DNA from: Chryseobacterium takakiae
GTDB lineage: Bacteria > Bacteroidota > Bacteroidia > Flavobacteriales > Weeksellaceae
NCBI RefSeq assembly: GCF_900129385.1
Contig: NZ_FQVO01000008.1
Location: forward strand, 124,001 to 188,000
Reading direction: 5' to 3'
Length of the DNA stretch: 64,000 nucleotides
The notes under the pieces are model-generated. The model worked only from the letters and a program-made list of their open reading frames with translations, was not told the DNA's origin and made no database searches. A program made the translations under genes and the position numbers. Of the stretch, positions 26,920 through 35,825 are shown piece by piece (position 1 is the first letter of the stretch; each line of letters opens with the position of its first letter).

Positions 26920-27033
26920 ATTTTATTATTATTAAAACTTTCACTGAAATTAAATTATGTCAGTTGGCTTAAAAATAATTAACTGAATTTCTTAATGTTA
27001 CATTTATTCAAACAACCTTTAAAAATTAATACA

Positions 27034-27306
27034 ATGAACTACAATCAGGCACAACAGAGAGTACACGATTTAAAAAAATTCTATAAAAACCTCTTATGGT
27101 TCGGAATAGTTGCCGCAATCATTTTCGCAGATGATATTTTTAAAAAAGGATTTCACCTTTCACTTTGGAACGGATCAATCATCCTGACAATCTGGGGAAT
27201 TATTTTAACCGTTAAAGCCGTAAAGCTGTTCATTTTCGATTCGGAATGGGAACAGGGCATCATCGAAAAAGAAATGAAAAGAACAAAAGAGCCGATTCAG
27301 TTTTAG
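27034..27306 (+). CDS. 2TM domain protein 3
   Basis: A 90-residue, more divergent 2TM protein: QAQQRVHDLKKFYKNLLWF, two hydrophobic helices, and DSEWEQGIIEKEMKRTK. The glycine-tryptophan centre WGIILT is kept but the LITSP loop is not. I chose the ATG at 27034; an in-frame earlier start would add an unrelated leader. It is followed after 56 bp by the LytTR regulator. Confidence 0.75.
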   Translation: MNYNQAQQRVHDLKKFYKNLLWFGIVAAIIFADDIFKKGFHLSLWNGSIILTIWGIILTVKAVKLFIFDSEWEQGIIEKEMKRTKEPIQF

Positions 27307-27362
27307 AAACTGATAACTTTTGATTATTTTTAAATGCTAAAACTAAATCTGGAACTCAAAAA

Positions 27363-28106
27363 ATGATAAAAACAGTCATTATCGAAGACGAAAAACCGGC
27401 TTCAAGGAAATTGGAAAGAATGCTAAGTGAATTTCCTGATATTGAATTGGTTGCCAAAATAGAATCTGTAGAAGAAGGTGTTGCCTGGTTTTCAGAAAAC
27501 GAACATCCGCAGCTTATTTTTTCTGATATTGTACTGGGAGACGGCTTGTCATTCGATATTTTTGAAAAAATCCCTACCAAAGCTTTTATCATTTATACAA
27601 CGGCATTCGATCAATATACCCTGAAAGCATTTAAACTCAACAGCATCGATTACCTTTTAAAACCTATTTTGGAAGAAGATCTCGGTGTGGCCATTGAAAA
27701 ATTCAAATCGTTCATTCCTTCGGAAAATTCTGTTAATTCACAGGAAATAAAGCAGTTAATCAAGAAAGATAAGACAACGCTTTCCAGGATTCTGGTAAAG
27801 ATTGGCTACAATCTTAAAATTGTACAGACTCATGAAGTGAGCTGCTTTTACAGTGAAAATAAAATTGTGTATCTGCAGACCCAGGAACGTGCTTTTCCTT
27901 CAGATTTTACATTGGATGAATTGGAAGATATCTTGGATGATAAAAAATTTTTCAGGGTGAACCGGCAGTTTATCATCAATTCAGATTATATTAAAAATAT
28001 CCACACCTCGCCCAACTATAAAGTAGAACTGGAGTTTCAGCCTAAAGAAGAAATTACGGTAAGCCGCGACCGTGTGAAGGATTTTAAAGACTGGCTGGTG
28101 AGTTAG
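27363..28106 (+). CDS. LytTR-family response regulator
   Basis: A 247-residue two-component regulator. The receiver domain has acidic pair E8-D9 (IIEDEKPA), phospho-acceptor D55 in FSDIVLGDG, and the conserved lysine in YLLKPI. The C-terminal LytTR DNA-binding domain (about 140-247) contains CFYSENKIVYL, FFRVNRQFIIN and VSRDRVKDFKDWL. It is the likely partner of the LytS-type kinase at 24200 and is the obvious candidate to bind the 21-bp-spaced direct repeats at 21048 and 26514. Confidence 0.92.
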   Translation: MIKTVIIEDEKPASRKLERMLSEFPDIELVAKIESVEEGVAWFSENEHPQLIFSDIVLGDGLSFDIFEKIPTKAFIIYTTAFDQYTLKAFKLNSIDYLLKPILEEDLGVAIEKFKSFIPSENSVNSQEIKQLIKKDKTTLSRILVKIGYNLKIVQTHEVSCFYSENKIVYLQTQERAFPSDFTLDELEDILDDKKFFRVNRQFIINSDYIKNIHTSPNYKVELEFQPKEEITVSRDRVKDFKDWLVS

Positions 28107-28197
28107 TAAGAGGATAGGAAGATAATAGAGAAAAGAGAATAGACTTTCTTTTATCCTAAAAACTTTAAACCCTGAACTTTAAACTGAAAACCACCAA

Positions 28198-29094
28198 CTA
28201 CTTGTAATCAATCCGGTTAGCTTCCGTATCTTCAAGCTGTTTTACAATAGAAGGCGGGATTTCTTCACTGTCAATCGGAAAGCTGATAGAATCGGTAATG
28301 AATGTCTTCCGGTCTGCTTTCTGAAAAATTTCGAAAAGAGCAATCGGCTCCTGGTTAAAACTGATACACGTACTTATAAAATGCAATTCATGGAGCTTGT
28401 ATTCTGGATTTTTAAGCTTTTCCTTGATATCTTTTATCCTTGAGATAAAATGACGCTGCCGAATGAACGTATTGCTGTTCATGATGATAAAAACATAATC
28501 TGAATAAGCCGTCACTTTGCCAAAATACTTATGACGGTCGCCACCGCTTCTTTCAATGAAATATTCTCCCGAAGTTTCGGATTTATAAATCTCTGTGGCA
28601 GATCTCCAGATGCGGTCTTCTTTAGCCAGAAGAGGACTTTCGGGAAGGTTTCTGTTGTAAGAATACCAGCAGCCGACCAATTTATCCAGCAGTTCCGTAT
28701 TGGGCTTTACATTATTCATATCAATCCGCAAATCATTAAAATTAAATGATTCCGTATTGGAATTAATAAAATCAATATAATTGGAATATCCTAAAACCCT
28801 TACAATCTGGCTTAATTTGGCAAGATTCGGTTTGCTGATAACCGCATTTTTATCCTGACTGTATTTTTTTAATTTATTAATGATGATATGTTCATACAGA
28901 TAATTGGAGCCTAAAATATCGGGATCTTTCTTAATCCCTTTTCCCTGATTTTCAGCACTGATGAGGTCATTCAGTTCATCAACAATATAAGACCATTCAG
29001 TTTTGGAAACATCTTCCCAATGGCTTTTTTTCAGGAAGTGCATGGCCAGAAAATTCATCAGTTTTTCTAAATGCTGCAGATCTTCTTTTTTCAT
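28198..29094 (-). CDS. Uncharacterised soluble protein
   Basis: Not recognised. A 298-residue protein with no signal peptide or membrane segment. The first half is helical (LEKLMNFLAMHFLKKS, LYEHIIINKLKKYSQ), followed by a short segment VLGYSNYIDFINS (about 114-126). The second half is beta-rich (LLDKLVGCWYSYNR, GEYFIERSGG, YVFIIMNSN) and could be a small ligand-sensing beta domain. It is followed on the other strand by the GRDP-like protein with divergent promoters between them. Confidence 0.7.
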   Translation of the reverse strand: MKKEDLQHLEKLMNFLAMHFLKKSHWEDVSKTEWSYIVDELNDLISAENQGKGIKKDPDILGSNYLYEHIIINKLKKYSQDKNAVISKPNLAKLSQIVRVLGYSNYIDFINSNTESFNFNDLRIDMNNVKPNTELLDKLVGCWYSYNRNLPESPLLAKEDRIWRSATEIYKSETSGEYFIERSGGDRHKYFGKVTAYSDYVFIIMNSNTFIRQRHFISRIKDIKEKLKNPEYKLHELHFISTCISFNQEPIALFEIFQKADRKTFITDSISFPIDSEEIPPSIVKQLEDTEANRIDYK

Positions 29095-29206
29095 TAAGTT
29101 AAATTATAAGACTAATATAAGATTATTTTAAAACATAATAATACCATTGCAAGACTTTTATATGAATGTTTCCTGCGATATTTGAATAGAAACAAAATCT
29201 AAACAA

Positions 29207-29971
29207 ATGGAAACAAAATTCATCTTACAGAATGATCCGCTTTGGAAAAGGCTTCAGAATTTTTCATTAGACCATCCGGATGCTGATTTTCCCTTTTCTA
29301 AAAAACTGGCGAAAGAAGAAAACTGGACGAACTCCTTTACGGCGAAAGCGATCGAAGAATACAAAAAGTTCGTTTATCTCTGCTGTTCATTGCCGAACGG
29401 GGCTTCACCGAGTGAAATTGTTGATAAAGTATGGCATCTGCATTTGGTGTATACCCAAAATTACTGGGAAGAATTCTGTCCCGGTATTCTGCAAAGGAAA
29501 CTGCATCATCATCCGTCGCAAGGAGGGCAAAAGGAAAATGAAAAACATAAAATGTGGTTTAATGAAACCTTAGAAAGCTATCGTGAAATCTTTCAGCAGG
29601 AACCGCCGGAAGAGATCTGGAAGCCTGATGTAAAGCCTTCCAACAAGAATAATAAATCATACTTCGGTAAAATTGTGCTTTTGGTTCTTGGTGCTTTCGT
29701 TATTTATTCCTGTTCTGAAAATAGCAACAACGGATTAGGAATATTTTTTATACTGATTGTTTCCTTCGTAGTTATTGTGCTGATTATAAAAGCATTCACT
29801 AAAAACAACGGATCAAATAAAAATAATACCGAAACAGGAGGCGACGGAACATTCTTTTATAGCTGCGGAAACGACAGTTCCCACGGAGACGGAGGAAGCT
29901 CTTCAGGCTGCAGCAGTTCCTGCGGAAGCAGCTGTGGGGGAGGTTGCGGCGGCTGTGGCGGCGGAGATTAA
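29207..29971 (+). CDS. GRDP-like protein with Cys/Gly-rich tail
   Basis: A 254-residue membrane protein. The N-terminal cytosolic domain (1-145) contains IVDKVWHLHLVYTQNYWEEF, resembling the WHxH motif of plant glycine-rich-domain proteins (GRDP-like). Two hydrophobic segments follow (about 158-172 and 180-204). The last 40 residues are Ser/Gly/Cys-rich, ending CGSSCGGGCGGCGGGD with regularly spaced cysteines that could bind metal or crosslink. The function is unknown. The next membrane protein begins 19 nt downstream, suggesting co-expression. Confidence 0.7.
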   Translation: METKFILQNDPLWKRLQNFSLDHPDADFPFSKKLAKEENWTNSFTAKAIEEYKKFVYLCCSLPNGASPSEIVDKVWHLHLVYTQNYWEEFCPGILQRKLHHHPSQGGQKENEKHKMWFNETLESYREIFQQEPPEEIWKPDVKPSNKNNKSYFGKIVLLVLGAFVIYSCSENSNNGLGIFFILIVSFVVIVLIIKAFTKNNGSNKNNTETGGDGTFFYSCGNDSSHGDGGSSSGCSSSCGSSCGGGCGGCGGGD

Positions 29972-29990
29972 TTTTTACATTCCAAAAGCA

Positions 29991-30341
29991 ATGAAAAGAA
30001 TACTCATCCATACCATTCCTGTGATCATCAGCTTTATCTGGCTTATTGCCGTCAACAATACCCTAAATCCATTCTCTTTGAAAGGCCCTTATTTTCTCAG
30101 ATTTTATCTGATTTTTATCTTTATGTTTTACAGTTTGATATTGATTTTAAAATATTTCAAGTATAAGATTTCCGAAACAGAGGTTTATGGTTTAGTCTCA
30201 ATTATTTTAGTAGGAATTATCAAGCTTTTTATTGGAATTTATTTAGGAAAACCTTTCGGATTTTTAATTGCAATTTTACTGTCTGAATTAATTGTATTGG
30301 TGATTATTACGCGATCTTATTTCAGGCGTCAATCAAAGTGA
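29991..30341 (+). CDS. Small polytopic membrane protein
   Basis: 116 residues with about four hydrophobic helices (VIISFIWLIAV, FLRFYLIFIFMFYSLILIL, GLVSIILVGIIKLFIGIYL, AILLSELIVLVIIT) and a basic C-terminus. No family recognised. I use the ATG at 29991, after the stop of the GRDP-like gene, rather than an overlapping upstream start at 29934 in the neighbour's Cys/Gly region. Confidence 0.65.
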   Translation: MKRILIHTIPVIISFIWLIAVNNTLNPFSLKGPYFLRFYLIFIFMFYSLILILKYFKYKISETEVYGLVSIILVGIIKLFIGIYLGKPFGFLIAILLSELIVLVIITRSYFRRQSK

Positions 30342-30364
30342 AACTACTTAATTTTTCTAAAAAG

Positions 30365-30391
30365 AAACCCGAAACAAATGCTCCGGGTTTT
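30365..30391. terminator. Bidirectional terminator
   Basis: AAACCCG (30365-30371) pairs with CGGGTTT (30384-30390); T-rich flanks on both strands. It separates the convergent genes ending at 30341 and 30404. Confidence 0.75.
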
Positions 30392-30403
30392 ATCATATTA
30401 TAA

Positions 30404-30598
30404 TTACAATTTCATTTTTTCTGCTCTATATCGGTTGATCAGGAAATAGGTGAGCGCAACCAGCAAAATGCCTAATGTGAGCTGTGATTTTTCGGGATTA
30501 ACAATCTCCTGGTAAAGATGATATCCGAAAAATGAAGATACTAAAGCAATGATTAATTGTTGTGCGTACGAATACTTGTTTTCTAAGATGGTTTTCAT
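30404..30598 (-). CDS. Small membrane protein
   Basis: 64 residues, two hydrophobic helices (AQQLIIALVSSFFGYHLYQ and LTLGILLVALTYFLI) and a basic C-terminus RYRAEKMKL. No family recognised. It follows mnmA on the same strand by 71 bp upstream spacing and ends against a shared terminator. Confidence 0.6.
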   Translation of the reverse strand: MKTILENKYSYAQQLIIALVSSFFGYHLYQEIVNPEKSQLTLGILLVALTYFLINRYRAEKMKL

Positions 30599-30669
30599 AA
30601 TGATATTTTTTATTGTTATTTACAGAGTAAGTATAACAAACCAAAATATGTTACAGAAAATTTATTTCT

Positions 30670-31857
30670 TTATGAAATTACACCGCTTCCCAACAATTCT
30701 TCTCCATCGTACCACGCTGCAAACTGTCCTTCGGCAATGGCAGACTGCAGCTCTTCAAATTCAATATAAAAAGCATCGTCAAACTGATACAGTTTTGCTT
30801 TCTGCAAAGGCTGTCTGTAACGGAATCTTGCCATCACTTCCATCGATTCTCCGCTTTTTAACTTCAGATCTTCGCGCACCCAATGCAATTCGGAATTATC
30901 AATTTTCAACGCTTTTTTCAGCAATCCCGGAAATTGATGTCCTTCTCCCACAAAAAGAATATTGTTTTCCATATCCCTGGAGACGATAAAACAGCTCTCT
31001 TTGTGACCACCTATTCCAAGGCCTTTACTTTGCCCGATCGTGAAAAACTGCGCGCCCTGATGTTTCCCGATTACTTTTCCGTCAGCTTTTTTATAATTGA
31101 TTTTTCGGCTTAAAAATTCAAGCTCTTTCTGTTTAGATGAAAATTTTGGTGTTTCCTGGGAAAAAAGCGGGGATTCTTTAAAAATTTCCACGATTTCTCC
31201 TTCTTTCGGAACCAATTGCTGCTGAAGGAACTGAGGAAGGCTTACTTTTCCGATAAAGCATAATCCCTGGGAATCTTTTTTATCAGCCGTTACCAATCCG
31301 ATTTCCTTGGCAATTTCCCTTACCTGAGGCTTTGTCAGTTCCCCGATCGGGAATAACGCTTTAGAAAGCTGATCCTGATTAAGCTGGCATAAAAAGTAAG
31401 ACTGGTCTTTATTGTTGTCTTTTCCGGCTAATAAATGAAAAACTTCATTGCCGTTTTCATCGATAGCGGAATCTACTCTGGCATAATGTCCGGTTGCTAC
31501 CTTATCTGCACCAAGTGATAATGCTGTTTTCAGAAAAACATCGAATTTTACTTCGCGGTTGCATAACACATCAGGATTCGGAGTTCTTCCTTTTTGATAT
31601 TCATCGAACATATAATCCACGATTCTTTCTTTATACAGCTCGCTCATATCGATTACCTGGAAAGGAATTCCCAGTTTCTGGGCAACCATCAGCGCATCAT
31701 TGCTGTCTTCGATCCACGGACATTCATCTTCCAGTGTTACCGAAGCATCATTCCAGTTTCTCATAAAAAGAGCTACGACTTCGTGCCCTTGCTGTTGCAG
31801 CAGATACGCCGCCACACTGGAATCTACGCCTCCTGAGAGGCCTACTACTATTTTCAT
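30670..31857 (-). CDS. mnmA: tRNA 2-thiouridylase
   Basis: Catalyses thiolation of U34 in Lys, Glu and Gln tRNAs using ATP and sulfur from a relay. The PP-loop is LSGGVDSS (7-14). The two catalytic cysteines appear in [13 protein letters not shown] and [10 protein letters not shown], with the tRNA-binding ATGHYAR. Length is 395 aa from the ATG at 31857; a TTG at 31866 would add three residues. A -7 box lies about 50 bp upstream. Confidence 0.94.
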   Translation of the reverse strand: MKIVVGLSGGVDSSVAAYLLQQQGHEVVALFMRNWNDASVTLEDECPWIEDSNDALMVAQKLGIPFQVIDMSELYKERIVDYMFDEYQKGRTPNPDVLCNREVKFDVFLKTALSLGADKVATGHYARVDSAIDENGNEVFHLLAGKDNNKDQSYFLCQLNQDQLSKALFPIGELTKPQVREIAKEIGLVTADKKDSQGLCFIGKVSLPQFLQQQLVPKEGEIVEIFKESPLFSQETPKFSSKQKELEFLSRKINYKKADGKVIGKHQGAQFFTIGQSKGLGIGGHKESCFIVSRDMENNILFVGEGHQFPGLLKKALKIDNSELHWVREDLKLKSGESMEVMARFRYRQPLQKAKLYQFDDAFYIEFEELQSAIAEGQFAAWYDGEELLGSGVIS

Positions 31858-31905
31858 TCTATTCAATTTACGAAACTCTTAACGGGAGTTCTTAGTTTGA
31901 CGCTG

Positions 31906-31913
31906 CAAAAGTA
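31906..31913 (-). promoter_or_regulatory. Candidate promoter of mnmA
   Basis: Minus-strand TACTTTTG matches TAnnTTTG. A TTTTTTG run ends 16 bp upstream, slightly short of the usual 17-23 bp spacing to a -33 box. Confidence 0.5.
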
Positions 31914-31972
31914 CAATTAAAAAGATTCGCAAAAAAGTTATAATTTTAAACATCGACAAAAACAATATTTAC

Positions 31973-32500
31973 ATGAAAAAGTTTATAATCCCTTTATTTC
32001 TGCTTATTTCCGGATCTGTATTCTGTCAGGTAGCCGTTGGAGCCTCGCCGGAAAATAATAACCGCTGGACCTTTGGAGGCGGAATCGGTTTAGGCTTTGG
32101 AAGCAATAATTACTTTAACCTTTCAGCTGCTCCGAGAGTAGGATACAGGCTAACTAATGATTTGGAAGGCGGAGTTTTGGGAAGTGTGTCGTGGCAAAAA
32201 TCCAACGCGTACAGCTCAACCATGTTCGGAGCAGGACCATTCCTGAATTATTATATCGGAAGAACTTTTTTTGTAAGTGCTATTTATCAACATTATTTTA
32301 TCAACTATAAAGATAAGTTGTATGATTTTAAAACCAATGAAAATGAAGAGGCTTTGTATCTGGGAGGGGGTTATATGCAAAGAATCGGGAATAATTCGTA
32401 CTTACAGTTGGGGTTGATGTATAATGTGCTGTGGAAAAAAAACTCCAGTATTTTTTCGAGTGGCCTGGTTCCGAATATAGGTTTTGTGGTGGGGCTTTGA
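31973..32500 (+). CDS. Outer-membrane beta-barrel-like protein
   Basis: A 175-residue exported protein: signal peptide (MKKFIIPLFLLISGSVFCQ), then alternating strands with aromatic girdles such as TFGGGIGLGFGSNNYF, GRTFFVSAIYQHYFI and NIGFVVGL at the C-terminus. It would form a small 8-strand barrel of the OmpW/OmpX size class. It is commonly annotated only as hypothetical. It stands alone between mnmA and a repeat-filled intergenic region. Confidence 0.72.
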   Translation: MKKFIIPLFLLISGSVFCQVAVGASPENNNRWTFGGGIGLGFGSNNYFNLSAAPRVGYRLTNDLEGGVLGSVSWQKSNAYSSTMFGAGPFLNYYIGRTFFVSAIYQHYFINYKDKLYDFKTNENEEALYLGGGYMQRIGNNSYLQLGLMYNVLWKKNSSIFSSGLVPNIGFVVGL

Positions 32501-32855
32501 TATAAATAAGTAAGTATTTTATCAAATCAGCGATATCTGCAAAGTCTTCTTGAGATTATATTTATCTCCCATAGATTGCACAGATTCCGTAGATTAAATT
32601 ATTTTTAATTAACGCAAAGATGTAATTATTCAAGCGTTAATTTTAGTTAGCAAGGGCAAATAAATTTGCTTCGCGAAGCTTGAATATCGCTTCGTCAAAC
32701 CAACTTGATTTAAACTTTGCTCTTCATAGCGTTAGAAAGTATTTATTCTCCCGCTGATCTCACAGATTTCACAGATTAAATTCATGATTAAATTTTCAGG
32801 TTTTATAAATGCTGTGAAATCCGAGCAATCTGTGGGACTTAAGTATTAATTAAAA
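32501..32855. repeat. Gene-free stretch with decayed dispersed repeats
   Basis: The gap between the barrel gene and the clpC terminator has no plausible gene. It contains the perfect 12-bp palindrome GCTTCGCGAAGC (32668-32679) and several variants of an ATTGCACAGATTC / TTTCACAGATT / AATCTGTGGGA word (near 32573, 32764 and 32827), also seen at about 62313-62341. It looks like remnants of dispersed intergenic repeats. Confidence 0.55.
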
Positions 32856-32889
32856 ATAAAAAAAGCATCAGAAAAAATTCCGATGCTTT
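32856..32889 (-). terminator. Terminator of clpC
   Basis: On the minus strand AAAGCATC (32889-32882) pairs with GATGCTTT (32869-32862), followed by a T run. It lies about 20 nt past the clpC stop. Confidence 0.85.
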
Positions 32890-32910
32890 CATTATAATTA
32901 AATTATTTAT

Positions 32911-35445
32911 TTAAGATTGAGAAGACTTTTCTGCCGATTTTTTTGGTTTTGAAGTCTTTCCGGTTAATCCGTCTTTTGCCTCATTGACATCAAGAACAAC
33001 GGTTTCTCCTTCATTCAATTGCTTATTTACCAACATTTCAGCTAATAAATCCTCAATATATTTCTGGATGGCACGTTTCAATGGTCTTGCGCCGAAGTCT
33101 TTATCCCAGCCTTTTTCAGAAATAAAATCTTTCGCTTCCTCAGTTAATTCTACTTTATATCCTAATTTCTCAAGGCGGTTATATAATTTTCCAAGCTCAA
33201 GATCGATGATTTTCTTAATATCGCTCTGCTCAAGAGAATTAAAGATAATAATGTCATCAATTCTATTCAGGAATTCAGGAGCAAACGCTTTTTTAAGAGC
33301 ATTTTCAATAGTGCTTCGGGCTCTTGTATCAGAGCTTGATTTTTTAGCAGAAGTACCGAATCCTACACCGTCTCCGAAATCTTTAAGATCTCTTGTACCA
33401 ATATTTGAAGTTAAGATGATAATTGTATTTCTGAAGTCAATTTTTCTTCCTAAACTGTCGGTAACGTGACCTTCATCCAAAATCTGTAATAAGATATTAA
33501 ATACATCAGGATGCGCTTTTTCAATCTCATCAAGAAGCACCACAGCATAAGGTTTTCTTCTTACCGCTTCTGTTAATTGTCCGCCTTCTTCGTATCCTAC
33601 ATATCCCGGAGGCGCACCCACTAATCTTGAGACTGCGAATTTTTCCATGTATTCACTCATGTCAATTCTGATTAATGCTTCATCAGAATCGAAGAGTTCT
33701 CTTGCCATTACTTTAGCCAGCTCGGTTTTACCAACTCCGGTTGTTCCTAAGAAAATAAAGGTACCAATCGGGCGGTTCGGATCTTTAAGACCTGCTCTGT
33801 TTCTCTGGATTGCTTTAACAACCTTTTTCACAGCATCTTCCTGACCGATTACTTTTCCGTTGAGGTTTCCATCCATTCCGGCAAGCTTATCAAGCTCGTT
33901 TTTACCTACTTTCGTTACAGGAACTCCGCTCATCATAGAAACCACTTCCGCTACATTCTCCTCCGTTACGGTTTCTTTTTTCTCTTTCACATCTTTATCC
34001 CACTTGTCCTGAGCAGAATTAAGCTCCATCTGAAGTCTTTCTTCTTCATCTTTCAGCTTTCTTGCTTCAAGATAATCCTGTGCTTTTACTGCCTTCTGTT
34101 TCAATTCCTTAATATCTTCGATTTTCTTTTCAAAATCAATGATTTCAGTAGGAACTTTCATGTTTTTAATATAAACACGGGAGCCGGCTTCATCCATTGC
34201 GTCAATTGCCTTATCCGGTAAAAAGCGGTCTGTAATATATCTTGATGTAAGATTTACACAGGCTAAAATTGCTTCTTCTGTATATACAACATTATGATGT
34301 TCTTCGTACTTATCTTTAATCTGATTCAGGATCTGAACGGTTTCATCAATAGAAGTAGGCTCCACCATTACTTTCTGGAATCTTCTCTCTAAAGCACCGT
34401 CTTTTTCGATGTATTGACGGTATTCATCCAGAGTTGTAGCCCCGATGCATTGAATCTCACCTCTTGCCAAAGCAGGTTTAAACATATTGGACGCATCTAA
34501 ACTTCCTGTTGAACTTCCCGCACCAACGATGGTATGAAGCTCATCAATGAATAAGATCACATCTCTGTTCTTTTCCAGCTCAGTCATGATTGCTTTCATT
34601 CTTTCCTCAAACTGACCACGGTATTTTGTTCCGGCAACTAAACTTGCCAGATCCAGCGTGATGACTCTCTTATTGAAAAGAACTCTGGAAACTTTTTTCT
34701 GTTGAATTCTTAATGCTAAACCTTCCGCAATTGCAGATTTACCAACTCCCGGCTCCCCGATAAGAAGCGGATTATTTTTCTTTCTGCGGGATAAGATCTG
34801 GGAAACCCTTTCAATCTCTTTCTCACGGCCGATAACAGGGTCCAGTTTCCCGTCTCTTGCCAGAGAAGTGAGGTCTCTTCCGAAATTATCCAGAGTAGGG
34901 GTTTTGCTTTTTGCAGAGCCTAAATTTCCTGTAGGCTTTCTCATTTGCTCAAAATCCTCTCTTTCATCATCGTCATCATAAGCACTCATTTGCGGTGCCT
35001 GTCCGGAATTTTTCAGCATGGTCTGGTATTCCTTTGAAACTCCTTCATAGTCAATGTCATAAGCTCCTAGAATATTTGAAGTAGGATCCTCATATTTGTA
35101 AAGAATGCCCAAAAGCAAATGAACGGTATTAATCTCATTGCTTTTATATTGTCTGCATTCAAGTTCTGCACGTTTAACGGCATGATCTGCCATTTTAGTG
35201 AAAGAAATATTAGTAACCTCTTCAGATATAGGATTAAGACTTGCTGTATTTAAAGTTTCAATTTTTCTTCTGATCTGTGTTAAATCCGCATTAAGGTTTT
35301 GAAGGATTTCTTTTGCAGAGTTTTCCGTTTTTATAATACCTAAAAGTAGATGTTCTGTATTAAGAAATTCACTTTTCAGCCTTTTCGCTTCGCTTTTGCT
35401 TTGTTTGAACACCTGGCTCAAACCTTGTGAAAACTTATAATCCAT
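32911..35445 (-). CDS. clpC: ATP-dependent Clp protease ATPase ClpC
   Basis: Hexameric AAA+ unfoldase feeding ClpP and controlling protein quality. The N-terminal Clp_N repeats (about 1-145) precede AAA domain 1, with Walker A GEPGVGKSA and Walker B VILFIDELH. A UVR-like middle segment (about 425-470) follows, then AAA domain 2 with GTTGVGKTE, VVLLDEIEKAH, and the C-terminal D2-small domain. The tail is Lys/Ser-rich. I use the ATG at 35445, four codons after an alternative ATG at 35457, because the protein then begins MDYKFSQGL, the family norm. Confidence 0.95.
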   Translation of the reverse strand: MDYKFSQGLSQVFKQSKSEAKRLKSEFLNTEHLLLGIIKTENSAKEILQNLNADLTQIRRKIETLNTASLNPISEEVTNISFTKMADHAVKRAELECRQYKSNEINTVHLLLGILYKYEDPTSNILGAYDIDYEGVSKEYQTMLKNSGQAPQMSAYDDDDEREDFEQMRKPTGNLGSAKSKTPTLDNFGRDLTSLARDGKLDPVIGREKEIERVSQILSRRKKNNPLLIGEPGVGKSAIAEGLALRIQQKKVSRVLFNKRVITLDLASLVAGTKYRGQFEERMKAIMTELEKNRDVILFIDELHTIVGAGSSTGSLDASNMFKPALARGEIQCIGATTLDEYRQYIEKDGALERRFQKVMVEPTSIDETVQILNQIKDKYEEHHNVVYTEEAILACVNLTSRYITDRFLPDKAIDAMDEAGSRVYIKNMKVPTEIIDFEKKIEDIKELKQKAVKAQDYLEARKLKDEEERLQMELNSAQDKWDKDVKEKKETVTEENVAEVVSMMSGVPVTKVGKNELDKLAGMDGNLNGKVIGQEDAVKKVVKAIQRNRAGLKDPNRPIGTFIFLGTTGVGKTELAKVMARELFDSDEALIRIDMSEYMEKFAVSRLVGAPPGYVGYEEGGQLTEAVRRKPYAVVLLDEIEKAHPDVFNILLQILDEGHVTDSLGRKIDFRNTIIILTSNIGTRDLKDFGDGVGFGTSAKKSSSDTRARSTIENALKKAFAPEFLNRIDDIIIFNSLEQSDIKKIIDLELGKLYNRLEKLGYKVELTEEAKDFISEKGWDKDFGARPLKRAIQKYIEDLLAEMLVNKQLNEGETVVLDVNEAKDGLTGKTSKPKKSAEKSSQS

Positions 35446-35597
35446 AATATATCTCATTAGAATAAAAGCAGCATTGCCATTTATTCATTATCTAAATTAC
35501 AAATATTTTACCAAAAACCAATAAATGACTTTATGGCAGAAAAAATTTTATTATCTTCCTGAAAATGATTAAGTTTGTGATCTTCTAAAATTCTCTC

Positions 35598-35825
35598 ATG
35601 AACCCCGAAACGGCTGCCTATATCGGCTATTCTGCATCCCTGTTTATTGTATTGAGCTTCATCCTGAAAGATGTAAGAAAAATAAGGATTGTCAATATGA
35701 TAGGGTGTATTTGTTTTGTCATTTATGGTATTTTCAACGGAATGCTCTGGCCGGTCATTATTCCCAACGGACTAATTTGTTTTATACAGATTTATTATCT
35801 TCTGTCCGATAAAATCAAAAGATGA
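35598..35825 (+). CDS. Small three-helix membrane protein (YgjV/SemiSWEET-like)
   Basis: 75 residues forming three hydrophobic helices (AAYIGYSASLFIVLSFIL, IVNMIGCICFVIYGIFNG, VIIPNGLICFIQIYYLL). The P-x-x-x-N pattern in the third helix and the overall size resemble PQ-loop/SemiSWEET half-transporters and the YgjV family. It overlaps the following glycosyltransferase by 4 nt (ATGA), so is translationally coupled. The transported compound, if any, is unknown. Confidence 0.65.
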   Translation: MNPETAAYIGYSASLFIVLSFILKDVRKIRIVNMIGCICFVIYGIFNGMLWPVIIPNGLICFIQIYYLLSDKIKR

